In this document: in pieces, positions 1-56,760 of the stretch
Position numbering within the stretch: the first letter of the stretch is position 1
Layout: each line of letters starts with the position of its first letter
From: Channallabes apus
Lineage: Eukaryota > Chordata > Actinopteri > Siluriformes > Clariidae
DNA length: 64,000 nt
NCBI GenBank assembly: GCA_030522415.1
Contig: CM060109.1
Coordinates: 28,944,892-29,008,891, forward strand
Direction of reading: 5' to 3'
Notes under the pieces: generated by a model
Database searches by the model: none
Seen by the model: only the letters and a program-made list of their open reading frames with translations
What the model was told of the DNA's origin: nothing
Position numbers and translations under genes: made by a program

Positions 1-2457
1 TCAATAATATCAGGAAGAAAATAATGGAGGTTCAACCTCTAATAGTATCTCACGATCCAGTTCAGCCTATAGCTTCACATTTAGATTTTCACTGCTTTAC
101 AGGTATAGGACAGGAAGAGCTGTATAAACTCATCACCTCGGCTAAATCAACAACGTGCCTGTTAGACCCAATCCCAACCAGATTTTTAAAAGAAGTGATG
201 CTTACGGTTGGAGAGCCACTCCTAAACATTATTAATTCTTCATTACATCTAGGTCACGTCCCTAAACCTTTCAAGTTAGCAGTTATTAAGCCGCTTCTTA
301 AAAAATCTAATTTGGACGCGAATGAAATAAAAAATTACAGACCGATCTCAAACCTCCCGTTCATATCAAAAATACTAGAAAAAGTAGTATCAGCTCAAAT
401 TTGCACATTCTTGCAGGATAACAACATCCTTGAAGAATTTCAGTCAGGTTTTAGGCCCCATCATAGCACAGAAACTGCACTAGTTAAGATTACAAATGAC
501 TTGTTTTTAGCTTCAGACCAAGGCTGCATCTCATTGCTAGTCCTGCTCGATCTTAGTGCTGCATTCGACACTATAGATCATAATATTCTCATAGATCGCT
601 TACAAAATTATATAGGTATTCAGGGACAGGCACTAAAATGGTTTAGATCTTACCTGTCTGAACGCTACCGTTTTGTAGATCTAAATGGAGAACCGTCTGG
701 TATAATGCCAGTGAAATATGGGGTCCCACAAGGGTCAGTTTTAGGACCTCTGTTGTTCTCAATATACATGCTTCCCTTGGGTAACATCATTAGAAGACAT
801 GGGATTAGTTTCCATTGTTATGCTGATGATACCCAATTATATATCTCAACTAAACCAGACGAAATACCTAAGTTGTCTAGATTAACTGAGTGTGTCCAGG
901 ACATAAAAGATTGGATGACCAATAACTTTCTTTTATTAAATTCAGATAAGACAGAGATATTACTTATTGGCCCAAAAACCAGCACACAACAGCTTTCACA
1001 ATTCAGCTTGCGCTTAGAAGGATGTACTGTTATTACCAGCTCAGCAGTGATCTAAAAGATCTGGGAGTAATATTAGACAGTAACTTGTCTTTTGAAAATA
1101 ACATTTCAAATATCACAAAAACAGCCTTTTTCCATCTTCGAAATATTGCTAAACTTAGGAACATCTTATCTGTATCTGATGCAGAAAAACTAGTTCATGC
1201 ATTCATGACCTCCAGACTGGACTATTGTAATGCATTACTAGGTGGTTGTCCTGCATCCTCAATAAACAAGCTTCAGTTAATCCAAAATGCAGCTGCCAGG
1301 GTTCTCACTAGATCCAGAAAATATGATCATATAACCCCAATATTATCATCCCTGCACTGGCTACCTGTTCAGTTTAGAATAAATTACAAAATAGTATTAC
1401 TTACATACAAGGCTTTAAATGGTTTAGCTCCCACATACCTAACCAGTCTTCTGATACGCTACAATCCACCACGCGCCTTAAGATCACAAAACTCCGGACT
1501 TCTGGTAGTTCCCAGAATTTCAAAATCTACAAAAGGGGGTAGGGCTTTTTCATATTTAGCTCCAAAGCTTTGGAATAGCCTTCCAGACAGTGTTCGGGGA
1601 GCAGACACGGTTTCTCAGTTCAAAAGTAGACTCAAGACGCATCTTTTTAATCTGGCATACACATAACTCATCCCAGTACTCATACTCCAGTACACCTATA
1701 CCGAATGGCAACTACGCTAATTCTCCCCATCTGTTCTGTATTTCTCTACCCATCCCGAGGCATCGGGAGATTTTGCCAGCTTCAGTAGACAAAGGCTGAC
1801 CCTGTGAGGTTCCTGAGGCATCCAGAGAAGGACCAGCTCCAACTGGATTCAGCTTTATGATGGTTGGAGCTACACATGCTGCTCCTGTGCTTCCAGTGAT
1901 CCAGACCTCATCTGCCCTCTACACCTACTGACTCGTCCCTATGCTGAACTGGTCTTCATGACAATTTAAATAATTTCTGTCATATTGAATTTTCACCTGC
2001 ACAACACACAAGATGTTATATAATTTCTATCTGTTATCGCCCAAATGAGGATGGGTTCCCTGTTGAGTCTGGTTCCTCTCAAGGTTTCTTCCTAATGCCA
2101 TCTCAGGGAGTTTTCCTTGCCACCGTCGCCGTCACCCTTGGCTTGCTCATCAGAGAAATTTCATTCATTCGTCTCATTATTATCTGCACATTTTTCTCAC
2201 ACATCCACACTTCCAATTATTTTCTTTTCTATAATTATTATTATTATTTGTTTTTATTTATTTATTTTCTATTATAATTTTATTTATTTATTTATTACTT
2301 TATATATAATTATTCTATATAGATATATATATAATATATAATTTTTTTATTTTTTTTTTGTTAAATTTCTTTAATTTTTGTGAAGCTGCTTTGAGACAAT
2401 GACCATTGTTAAAAGCGCTATATAAATAAAATTGAATTGAATTGAATTGAATTGAAT
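1..2457 (+). mobile_element. L2-type non-LTR retrotransposon (LINE), 5' end outside window
   Basis: It contains a reverse transcriptase open to the left edge, a C-terminal region ending in the DTVSQFKSRLKTHLF block typical of fish L2 elements, and a long 3' UTR. The 3' UTR ends GACAATGACCATTGTTAAAA, then a polyadenylation-like AATAAA and a short TTGAA tandem tail. The same 3' UTR occurs three more times in this window. It lies downstream of the collagen gene, in opposite orientation. Confidence 0.88.
24..1666 (+). pseudogene. L2 reverse transcriptase, frameshifted
   Basis: Reverse transcriptase motifs in order: [51 protein letters not shown] and the catalytic YADDTQLY. The reading frame is open from 24 to 1055, and the continuation ([16 protein letters not shown] onward) is in another frame from about 1045 to 1666. 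A small indel therefore disables the protein. The N-terminal endonuclease would lie left of the window. Confidence 0.85.
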
Positions 2458-2765
2458 CTATTGCACAGGTTGCAGACTACCATACAACCCTTGTATATAG
2501 ACTTACTGATCCTACCCTTTATGGGACTTATATATTTCCACTTTTACACTGGCTGTTTGCTATCAGTAATATAAGTGCTGGGTAGAAAATTAAAACTGAA
2601 ACTGGCATGATATGCTTTTCTGAAGAAAGAAATGAGATTACAATATTGATAATAAAACAATAGAATTTCATTTAATTCCTTTTCAATGACTAAACACACC
2701 TAATCCCACCTTACATTGATTGAGGTTATTTTCCTATTCTATTTTCTTATTCTACATTGTATATC

Positions 2766-2767
2766 CC

Positions 2768-2807
<40 letters not shown>

Positions 2808-2850
2808 TTATTATTTTTTTAATTATTATTATTATTATTATTATTATTAT
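2766..2850. repeat. ATT microsatellite
   Basis: Long run of TAT/ATT units, continued at 3228-3262 on the other side of a SINE, so the SINE appears to have landed inside the microsatellite. Confidence 0.9.
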
Positions 2851-3226
2851 TTCATTCATTCATCTTCTATACCGCTTAATCCTGTGTTCAGGGTCGCAGG
2901 GGACCTGGAGCCTATCCCAGGAGACTTCGGGCACTAGGCGGGGTACACCCTGGACAGGGTGCCAATCCATCTCAGGGCACACACACATACACACACTCAC
3001 ACACCCAATCACACACTACAGGCAATTTTAGGAACGCCAATTAGCCTAACCTGCATATCTTTGGACTGTGGGAGGAAACCGGAATACCCGGAGGAAACCC
3101 ACCAAGCACGGGGAGAACATGCAAACTCCATGCACACAGAGACAGGAATCGAGCCTGGCCAGGGAATCGAACCCAGACCCTGGAGGTGCAAGGCGACAGT
3201 GCTAACCACTACACCACCGCGCCGCC
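2851..3226 (-). mobile_element. tRNA-derived SINE, family A
   Basis: Read on the minus strand, it starts GGCGGCGCGGTGGTGTAGTG and has a pol III A box (TAGTGGTTAGCACTG) and B box (GGGTTCGATTCC). It ends in a GAATGAAT tail. A near-identical copy is at 51121-51504, and older copies at 18651, 55456 and 56540. I do not know its published name. Confidence 0.8.
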
Positions 3227-3559
3227 CTATTATTATTATTACTATTATTATTTTATTACTATTATCTGATCCTCAAAATTTTGGACAGCATGTGAATAAA
3301 CCTGATGTTAGTTCCTGATTAATAAAGAGTTAATGTGGAAATTGTCCTGTTCTGTTATCATGTTGAAACTTCTCTTGAATGGTGAAACATTCAGTTCATG
3401 TTTGCAGTGGAAAATTCTTCAAACCAGAAAAAAGATGTATTTGTATGCAATCTAAAATACTTATCATGTCCCCTACAACACCCAGCCACAAAAAAGGGCA
3501 CACTATTACACCCAATACTACTATGCATGAGTTCTAAGGCACAAACAATTGTAAACATT

Positions 3560-3763
3560 GTTGTTGTTCTTTCATCCATTGTTCTTTCATCAGATGCCCT
3601 TCCTGACACAACCCTCCCATTTTTTTTATCCAGGGTTGGGAATGGCACTAAATGCAGTGGCTGGGTAGTATGGGGCACAGCAACCTACTGGCAGCAGGGC
3701 TTCAACCCGGTTAGTCTGGTCCCCCAACCAACACTCTATAGAGCTTTAGCCGCTTGAACCACC
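3560..3763 (-). repeat. SINE-like repeat related to family B
   Basis: It starts with a GTTGTTGTTCTTTC block like the SINE family B tail and ends in a tRNA-like head (GGTTCAAGCGGCTAAAGC on the minus strand). It has diverged strongly; family assignment is tentative. Confidence 0.45.
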
Positions 3764-3974
3764 ACTCCCTGTACAAACAGTTATATTATAAAATAAAAAA
3801 TAAAAATATTTCCCCAAGAGAAACAGCTCATAGGTAAACTACTCTTTTTGCCCTTTTATTCCAAGAACTAAAAAAAAAAAAGAGGCATAGAGCAAGCATA
3901 GAGGCAAATATACAAGCATAGAGGCAAATAGCACCCTCTAGTGTAACAAATATTCCATGTCAATTCTTAGCTTG

Positions 3975-4440
3975 TCTTTTCAAATTCAAATTCAAATTTT
4001 ATTTGTCACATACACAGTCATACACAGTACGAAATGCAGTGAAATGCTTGTACGACTGCCAGTGACCTTACAAATAAAATAAAATAAAACTTATAATTAA
4101 GGAATAAATATGAATAAAAAGAAATACTAAAGAAAATAAACTTAACTAGTAAGATAAACTGTACAAATAAGGGCATGATAAAAATATTACAAAATATAGA
4201 AATATATATATTTTTAAAAAGTATATTATATAAAATTTGAAAGTGGCAGTGGTTGTAAAAAATATGCATAAAAAGTGACTTATTAAAGTGTCTTGTGCAG
4301 TGGTCCAGATATATATTGTCTTTTGAGACAATATGTTGGCTAGACTGATCATTTCTTACAGCGAGTTCATGTAAATTGACAATAGACTTGTTCAAAATGG
4401 AGTAAATGAAAGTGCATCAATTATAATTACGACAAAAGAC
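3975..4440 (-). repeat. Dispersed teleost repeat, type uncertain
   Basis: It opens with AAATTC units followed by TTTTATTTGTCACATACACA, a sequence I recognise as recurrent in fish genomes. The AAATTC units look like a retroposon tail, which would make it minus-oriented. There is no coding content and the right boundary is approximate. Confidence 0.4.
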
Positions 4441-4641
4441 CACACCGAAAAATGAGGCATAGCCATTGGCAATTAAAGTAATGTGTCAGATTATGAATCA
4501 TTTATTTTAAAGGCTTGCTTATTTCAGTTAAACAACAGCAATCATGTAAACAATGCCAAAGGTATCGCCACCAATAATCTCTTTAATGAAGTACTGACAT
4601 GGTTGATTGATAAGCAATTTTCTACTCAAATGTTCCCATAT

Positions 4642-5225
4642 ACAGTTCAATTCAATTCAGTTTTATTTGTATAGCGCTTTTAACAATTGACATTGTCTCA
4701 AAACAGCTTTACACAATCAAAAGAATTATTTAAGTTTGTATGGAATGTGAATTCCAGGTCCCCCGCGACCCTGAACACAGGATTAAGCGGTATAGAAAAT
4801 GAATGAATGAATGAATGGAATGTGAATGTGTATGAATCAAAAATGTTCAGATAGTCCCTGGTGAGCAAGCCGCGGGCGACAGTGGCAAGGAAAAACTCCC
4901 TGAGATGGTAATAGGAAGAAACCTTGAGAGGAACCAGGGAACCCATCCTCATCTGGGTGAAACAGATAGCAGGAAATTATCTGCATTTATACAGTGTTAA
5001 GTGTTAGGTTCAGCTATAATAGTTGATGTTAATTGATGTTAAAATGGAGTCCAGGTAGTTATTGGAGACTCAGATAGACTTGTATAAAGTTCCAATCCTG
5101 AACTATCGAATTGTCAAGTCCTCAGAGAAACAGCTGCTAACACCAGTCGAGGCCAGAACATCTTCTAAGTAGATAGAATCATCCCCAGACACCAGACGCA
5201 TCCCAAAGAGACACACGACAGGTCC
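4642..5225 (-). mobile_element. L2 3' UTR fragment
   Basis: This is the reverse complement of the L2 3' UTR seen at 1700-2457 and 34200-35087, including TAGCGCTTTTAACAATTGAC and the AACCAGGGAACCCATCC block. It is 5'-truncated, as expected for a LINE insertion, and interrupted by a SINE fragment at 4753-4815. Confidence 0.8.
4753..4815 (+). mobile_element. 5'-truncated SINE family A with target duplication
   Basis: Only the last part of SINE A is present, ending in GAATGAATGAATGAA. It is flanked by a perfect 12-bp duplication, TGGAATGTGAAT (4741-4752 and 4816-4827). The truncated 5' end, simple tail and duplication together show target-primed retroposition into an older L2 fragment. Confidence 0.85.
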
Positions 5226-5410
5226 TTCTAAAAAAATTAGCATATTGTGATAAAGTTCATTATTTTCTGTAATGTACTGATAAACATTAGACTTCCATAT
5301 ATTTTAGATTCATTACACACAACTGAAGTAGTTCAAGCCTTTTATTGTTTTAATATTGATGATTGTGGCATACAGCTCATGAAAACCCAAAATCCCTATC
5401 TCAATCTTAG
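5222..5410 (+). mobile_element. Tc1/mariner-like transposon end fragment
   Basis: It begins CCTTCTAAAAAAATTAGCAT and continues through a sequence I recognise as the start of a common fish Tc1/mariner element. It is cut off after about 190 bp and has no transposase here. Confidence 0.6.
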
Positions 5411-5639
5411 TCTTATTGTCGACCAGGTGAACCAACCCCAGATAGCAGCAGTGTTTAAGTGATCTTGGTCTTTCATCAAGCTGGTTCTCCGTAGCAATCT
5501 TTATGCTGAAGACAATATGAGATGGCTAAATTTTTTTTATGTGTTGCTGCTGTAGTGCCAGCTGTGCAGCTGCAAACCTTTAGTTAGGAAAAATGAGACA
5601 TTCTTGTTCAGACATACAGTAGGTTCAAAAAATGAACAG

Positions 5640-6275
5640 GATAATCTCAATGGCTACTTCATTAGGTACAGTACACCTGGGAAGTACTCGGTTGGACCCT
5701 CTTTGGCCTTCAGAACTGCCTTAATTTTTCATGGCATAGATCCAACAAGGTGCTGGAAACAGATTTGGAGATTTGGGTCAAAATTGGCATGATATCATCA
5801 TGCAATTGCTGCAGATTTGAATTTCCTGTTGCTTCATGATACGAATTTCCTCTTCCACCACATCTCAAAGGTCATCTATTGGATGGACATCTGGTTACTG
5901 TGGAGGCCAATTGAGTGCAGTGAACACAGTCATGTTCAAGAAACCTGTTAACCAAATTATTTTAGGTATGTAATGTGTCATGTTATCATGTGGACATGTC
6001 TCATATGTAGAGATGGTTGTGCATGAAAATTCCACTGGATCAGCAGTTTTGGAAATAATCAGACCACCCCTCTGGCAGCAAAACCAGTCACTTCAACAGC
6101 TTTCTTCTCTATTCTGATGCATGGGTTGAACTTCAGCAAATCGTCTTGACCATGTCTACATTCCTAAATGCGCTGAGTTGTAGCCATGTGATTGGCTCAT
6201 TATACAGTATATCTGCATTAATGAGCAGTTGACCAGGTGTACAGTACCTAAGGAAGTGCTCAGTGAATGTATGTA
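5640..6275. mobile_element. Degenerate DNA transposon with inverted ends
   Basis: The left end TTAGGTACAGTACACCTGG is the inverse of the right end CCAGGTGTACAGTACCTAAG. The interior has no intact reading frame and looks like an old transposase remnant. Superfamily not assigned. Confidence 0.6.
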
Positions 6276-6357
6276 TGCACATTCATTGCATTATCTGTAC
6301 TGACCTATTGTAAAATAGCTTTTAGAAAATAATAGACAGTGCAAATAGACAAACCAA

Positions 6358-8107
6358 TTTATTGTATGTTTTCAATACAGAAAGGAGAAAAACACAAAGT
6401 ATACAAAACTAAGGGGGAATATGCTTGGAAATCCCATTTTCTCTGTATTCTTCCATGAAACATAATGGCAAGCAAGTGCATTAATACTGCAACTGAACAT
6501 TCACAGGAAAAAGTGGGATCAGTGATATTACTGTACATGAAAGAATACAAGCGATTGGAGTGAGATTAAATCAGGACAAGCACTGTATGAACAGTGTAGA
6601 TTATCCTTATAAAACACAAGAGGAAACATAGAAGTTAACCCTTTGTGATTATATTAGATGCTGGGCCTTTTCTGAAACAGTGGGATAGTTTTAACTGAAT
6701 ATATTCCTTGTGGAATCATGAAAAAAACATTAAAAAAAACTTGTAGTCAAGTATATTCAGTGTAAAACTAGGTATGTGCATATGTACTGTACATATTCTT
6801 TGGTCTGGCACATGGATTCTAGCAAGATAAACAATCTAGTGTATTGAAGAGGATGGGAACACAAAGTGTTTGGGCCACAGAGAGATGACACATACCAAGC
6901 CATATTAGCCACTTTAGCAAATCCTCACTGTCATCAACTGCACAGCGTAACTCTATAATAAGGCTGGCCTTGAAAAGTGCACCTAGTCACATACCTACAT
7001 AAATGTTTAGATTCATATTAGTGAAGAATGCAGGAAGTGTTCATTTAAATCAAAGATTATCAATTAAGCTGAGGTGCATGAAAGCTACAGTATTTGATTT
7101 AAAATTGCTCAAGAAAGCCTGCGCCTTGAAAGGACTCACATCATTGAGATCCACTACTGTCCGTCTTCTCTGAAAAGTAAAGTATGACCAATGAGGGATG
7201 GCCAAATGCACACACGCAGTGCCCACTGATTGCAAAAATGCTGATACTGTTTGTTGATGTAAACGTGTTTTTCCCCCACTGCAATAATAATCACACGCTT
7301 CAAAGCATATGGTACAGGTATATGCCTAATAAGCATATAGTAGTGCTAAATAGTACAATTCATCATTATGTGCCTTAATCAAATTGCAGATTATATTGTG
7401 ACTTGGTCAATAGAGTGGAAATGGCCATATACAAAATGCGCTCTTGGTCTCATTATACTCTTATAGCGTTCATAAATAATGCTGACAAAATTAAATGCAT
7501 TTACCTGAAGAGATTACGTTGACAAGATGTTAATTACTAAACAAAGCTGTATATTTACAACAGAGCTCAAATTACATCCTGGCTTCTTAACTACATAAAG
7601 GACAGACATAACTTATGGTGTATTACTAAGAAGAAGACCCAAATCTCAGAAGTTAGTATATGATAATGACAAACTAAGTGAAAGAGTTAACAGGATAATT
7701 ATTTTTGGTGTTGTTAAGCAAACCGGGCAAAACAGTACTTAGAATCTGAACCGAGAGTATAGTTGCATTCATTACAACATGATACAGAAGACTTGTCTTT
7801 AAAAATGGCAGCCTGTTTACTAATAGATGTATTCAGTGCAATTGCAAACAGGTGTCATTTATTTAGGAAAGACAATGAGGATATTAATATAGTGTTCTAT
7901 ATGAAGCAGAAGCACCTGGTTTTGGGGTCCCGTCATTTTGGACCTTCTTATTTGGTTTCGATTAGCATTCTCAACTCGGAAAGAACACTTTTTAAGTCCA
8001 TCTTCTCTCTCTCTCTCTCTTTCTCTCTCTGCAAATTAGCACCATGCGTTTTTCTTTTGTAAAACTGGAACATAAAAGCCACATGCAGAAGAAGGGACGT
8101 GACCAGG
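6358..8107 (-). other. Probable 3' UTR of the collagen gene
   Basis: The stretch after the stop codon has no coding exon, no recognisable transposon and only a short CT run (8005-8035). Minus-strand AATAAA signals sit at 7858-7863 (245 bp after the stop) and 6358-6363 (about 1.75 kb after). The distal one is followed by a T/G-rich stretch. I cannot tell which is used; the extent is an inference. Confidence 0.45.
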
Positions 8108-51947
<43,840 letters not shown>

Positions 51948-52203
51948 CTGGGGGGTAAAGAAAAAAAGAGAAAAAAAATTATTATTAAGGTCTACCACTA
52001 GGTGGCAGAAAGTGCACATAATGTAATACAAGTGCTTTTTTTTTTTGTTTGTTTTGTTTTTTAAATACACACTGCAAACTTTATACGTCACATAGTATAT
52101 TTATAGTCCAGTATATAAGTCCAGTATTTACTGAAAATATGGGCATAAAAATTTCTTGGATATTAAAAAAATTTATGGATATTAAAGAAAGAGTTTAAAA
52201 TAT

Positions 52204-52509
52204 TGTAGCGTTTTTCACCGCCGGAAAGGATGTTGGAGAGACGAGTGAGCTTGCTTGCTACCCAATGCAATGGCTGGGAGTATTTTATTACTACACAGCA
52301 CTGTATAGCATGAGCAGCACATTCACTGTTATAACACACACAGAGAAAGCGCGCACATACACACACATATACAGGTCAAGCACACATACATGCACACCCC
52401 CAACATGGCCGAAGCCACCAACCCGACCAAACGTCCCAACCACGGTGAACACACAGCGAACCTCCTGCAAAGCATGACGGTCGTCAGCCGCCGCCCCGCC
52501 TACGCCACA
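52204..52509 (-). mobile_element. Possible solo LTR
   Basis: Starts TGTAGCG and ends CGCCACA, flanked by ATAT on both sides (52200-52203 and 52510-52513). A minus-strand AATAAA near 52280 suggests minus orientation. It is clearly less AT-rich than its surroundings and has a CA-rich middle. It shares nothing obvious with the Sushi-like LTR; without an internal region the class is a guess. Confidence 0.5.
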
Positions 52510-52559
52510 ATATGAAATAATGAAATAAAATAATGAAAAGGTATGTGAAAAACATCTCT

Positions 52560-55455
52560 GACTGCAATGTAAGTGTGAGGAACTTTTGTACCAACAATCT
52601 TGCTATTACATGCTTTTCCATCCTGATGTTACTGAGACAGTTTTCCTCATTTTCCTTCACATGACTGGAGTCTATAATTTACAGAGAATAGTTGCACTGG
52701 TTTCTTTCATGTGCGGTTCTGTTGTTGTGTCTAGTTAGCAAGTCCTGTGTATCTATTGTATATTTTGTTTTATGACGTCCTATGTACTGTATTGTGTCAC
52801 ACCATCTTCCTGAAGAAACCATTTTTCGTTTGAGTGGATTGGAAGTTATTTGGAGGAATAACAACAAGGCACAACTGACTTTACTTGAAAATGTCTGCGT
52901 GCTGGCGTTAACTCCCTAATAAACAAGTTTTAGAGCCAGCAAGACCAAATGTTCATTGCTTCATCACTTCCTGCACAATCCTCAACAGTGTCTTGGCAGT
53001 CTATCCTGGGAATGAAGATGCACATAACTTTTGCTTCTTCCCTACATCTTGCTTTCCCTCAGAGGCAGTCATTCTTTTGCATGCACATGAGGCACTTTGC
53101 CAAACATTTGCAGTGAGAAAACAGGCCTGGGATTCAACCCACTCCTGCCCTCACAACCCCACCTCCTCCTTTTGTGTTTTGGGTAATTGGATCAGTGTGT
53201 GGGTGCTGTGCACGACCATGAGAACCGCTGGTCTCCCAGAACTATCTCAGCACTGCCTCTGGGTCAGGATATTCTGACCATCAGTGTCTGTCCAGGCATG
53301 GAGTTAAAGGACTGTCATTTCAACAACTGTTCATCAGATTTTGCCTTGCTTGATCTTAGCACAGATACCTTTAAACAATCTACAGTAATACATATAGTAA
53401 ATAGTATATATTATGTTAATGCCAATTCTCTCACCAATATATGTCTCACCATTCACACTTTTTGGTTAGACCTATGATGGTGTTCCTTAATGTTCACTGC
53501 ATGGCTAAGAGGTAACGTGGTTGCCCTGGAATCCTCATAAATCCTAACATGTGTGTAGAGTCTTATCTCACATGTTTATTTATCCTTTTGTCACGTCAGT
53601 ACTGTTAAAATGGCCATCTTCCAATCTCACACTCCCAACATTATCTCAGATCAGGATCACATACATACTGACACATGCATCTTATTTTTCTTCCTTTGTC
53701 AGTCTTGCATTTCCACAAACCCAAATATGTTATGAGCAGAACAAAACACGAACCATACAAGAACGATTTAAAGATAATTATCTCAATATGGTCCCAATAC
53801 CATTTCTATAGATGGAGAAAATGAATAAAAGAGTTTGGATGTATGTGCATCGCATGCTGTTAGGACACTGTCGTGAGTTTGAGCAATAACATGAAGCCAC
53901 GGGGACATAAATTAACGTTTTGGAAGACGTTTTAAACATTCAGTCCTGTCTCACGATAAACAAATGTGCCTATACAGGAAAAAAAAGAATAAAAGAAGTG
54001 ATAATAAAAGAAAGAATCGAAATGGGAGGGGGGGGGGGGAATGAATCAGAAACTTTTCTGTTTTTCTCCACTAATCTGAAGCCATGTTTTCAGGTAAGAA
54101 AATCTCAAAACTTCAACATACAAGCAACCTGCAGTATGCAGTATTGTAGTATTTCATTCTGTGACTCACAAAACTACAGTATATTCTAACATAAAGCTCT
54201 TCTTCCATGTGTGATCTCCATGTTAACAGATTTAAAAGAACATAATAGGTATATGTACAATACAGTATGTACCGACAGGTGATTGATGAACAATCAATCA
54301 CACTTTCATGTGAAGCCCAGAACCAGCACAACTCTGGCATGGCCATTTTTCTAGCAGTGTAACCCTCAACTCAACTCAGACTGCATCTACTGTATGTAAG
54401 ACAGCATGCTGATATCTATATAAGACAACATGCTGATATCATACAACACAGCAAAGCTATGAAGTGGGAAAAGACTGATAACAGATATCTGCAAAAATCA
54501 CCAGTTAAGGGAAATAGCTTATTATACAGATATACTATCATCATTTCGATCAATTCGTTTATGAAACAAGAAGATGTTTCATGTCATATCTCTCACAAAC
54601 AATTACTTGGCTAGGTAATTATGTTGAGAAAAAAAATTTTTTAATATGAAATAAGCTCAGTTTTTCTAACTGGAGGATTCATCAATCTGAACTTAAACAT
54701 TATCTGACTCTAGACTATATGTCTGTCTATGTCCATTCGTACGATTCGTCCTACACAATTCACCAATGGTCTTGAATTAAAGATTATATTTTCTAATTAA
54801 ATACATACAGTACAGTACAGTATAAAGTACTGTAAATTATACCTCATGGTCTTATACAGTACCTCATACAGTATATAATACAAAACATTACCAACTTACA
54901 CTATATTTTTTTTACAATAACCCACATACAAGCTAAAAGAAATCTACGACTAATCCAAATTATCTATTTGTGCCCAACTAAATACAGTAATTCACGAATA
55001 CTTTACTTTCCTATAGCTTACATAATACTGTCATATCAACATTTGTTTCTAAAATCTCATTCATTCTGGGCCATAAGTCGTTATCTTCAGTAATGGACAT
55101 TTCTCCATGCATTAACCAGTGTGTGATTGCTCAACAAGGAACTTGTGATGGATCAGTTTGAATAGCTACAGTGTAATAGGGCAGCTTTTAGGTGAAACCA
55201 GCCCCTACAGCCAGCACATCTGCTTGTTGGACCCGGCAAGGAACTCATGAATCAAACTGATGTGTGAAATTGCTGTTTAATAATGTCTCCCAGGACGGTA
55301 ATAATTGGCCTAACGCGTTAAAATTTCAGGACATTCTAAACAGACTGATTATAAGGCAATCAAGGATTCTCATCTGATTTTCCTAGAAATCCAATACAGA
55401 TTAGTTATGTGTGGACAGTGGACATGATACCAAATATTATCAATAGGAAATTCAC
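52560..55455. other. Region without recognised features
   Basis: No exon of a known family was seen on either strand. This is the intron 1 / upstream region of the collagen gene, so a short signal-peptide exon could hide here. A G-run is at 54031-54040. Confidence 0.5.
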
Positions 55456-55784
55456 CCATCACTCACTCATTCTCTATACCGCTTATCCTGTATAGGGTTG
55501 CAAGTGGCCTCAGGTGACTCAGGACACAAGGCGGGATATAGCCTGGAACGCTATACACCAGTAGCCACCACTGGCCAGTGCATTCCCAGGACGTGTTATT
55601 GACAAACGCCAATTACCCTAATCAGCATGTCTTTGGACAGTGGAGGTATACTGGTCTACCCAGAGGAAACCAGCCAAGCACTAGGATAACATGCCAACTC
55701 ACATGGACCCGAAGACGGGACTCGAACCCTCAAGTCTGGATAATGTGAGGCTACAATGCTAAACACTACACCACTATGCAGCCT
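55456..55784 (-). mobile_element. SINE family A, old copy
   Basis: Block order as in the young copies (TCTCTATACCGCTTATCCTG, CACAAGGCGGGATATAGCC, TGCTAAACACTACACCACTA) with heavy divergence. Confidence 0.7.
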
Positions 55785-56539
55785 GCTTGACAGGAAGTTT
55801 TATAAACTATTTAAATTCTATTTAAAATGTCTACAGACGGGTGACAAATTATAGAAAAAAAGTAGGTGTTTTGCCAGTAGCATTTTGCTGGTGTAGTTTG
55901 GCTTTACAGTATGTATGTATCCCCTTAATGGAAAGGCTACCTGCAAATCAAAACAATGTTCTTCTGAATGATCTGTATCATTCTAAAAATGAAACACGTC
56001 TATCATAATGGGAGCAACATTTTCCAGGATAACAACAAAACTCATTTACTAGCACGAGAGATTACAGGATACTTTGACGATATTATTTGATTATTTGATT
56101 ATTATTTTTTTTTTTATGATAGCCGCCAGATTTCAACCAATTTGTAACCAATCTGTGAGTGATTTGGATTTGGCGAAGTGCACCTACAGTACCTATCATC
56201 ACAACAGTAATTATGAATAACTGAAAAAATTATGATCTCTTCAACATAGGATAAGGGACTTGGAGAGTTCTCATGGCTTATGGTGATCTTACACAACACT
56301 AAGACACTGCATATTTGTCTATGCTGCTGCTGTCTATATTGCAAATAAAAGACATGCAAGACACCAAACTGCCATTACAGGAAAAAATGTAACAGCATGA
56401 AGCTGCTGGATAGTCAGACTTATAAGTCCTACATAAACCTTTGAACTTATGAACATTTATTTAACTACAAAGCATTTTTAAATATGAACAGTAACGTATG
56501 AAGAATTATGATGAAGAATTATTATTTTTAAAGGATATA

Positions 56540-56760
56540 CTCACTCACTCACTCTCACTCACTCATCACCTATACCGCTTTATCCTGTATTCAGGGTCAC
56601 GATGCGGGGTACACACTGGACAGGGTGCCAATCATTCGCAGGGCACACACACTCACACTCATTCACTCATGCACACAGAAACGAGAATCGAGCCTAACCG
56701 GAAATCGAACCCCAGCCCTGGAGGTGCAAGGCGATAGTGCTAACCACTACACCACCGTCC
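56540..56760 (-). mobile_element. SINE family A, internally deleted
   Basis: Both ends are recognisable (TATACCGCTTTATCCTGTAT and GCTAACCACTACACCACCG), but the middle, including the CACCAATTAGCC block, is missing. Confidence 0.75.

Noticed and set aside
3009..3209. Reading frames repeated at 51189-51533, considered as a small gene family
   Set aside because: They are translations of SINE family A, with pol III boxes on the minus strand and target duplications.
2851..3226. tRNA-like A and B boxes, considered as a functional tRNA gene
   Set aside because: No cloverleaf closes, the unit continues into a SINE body and tail, and several copies exist.
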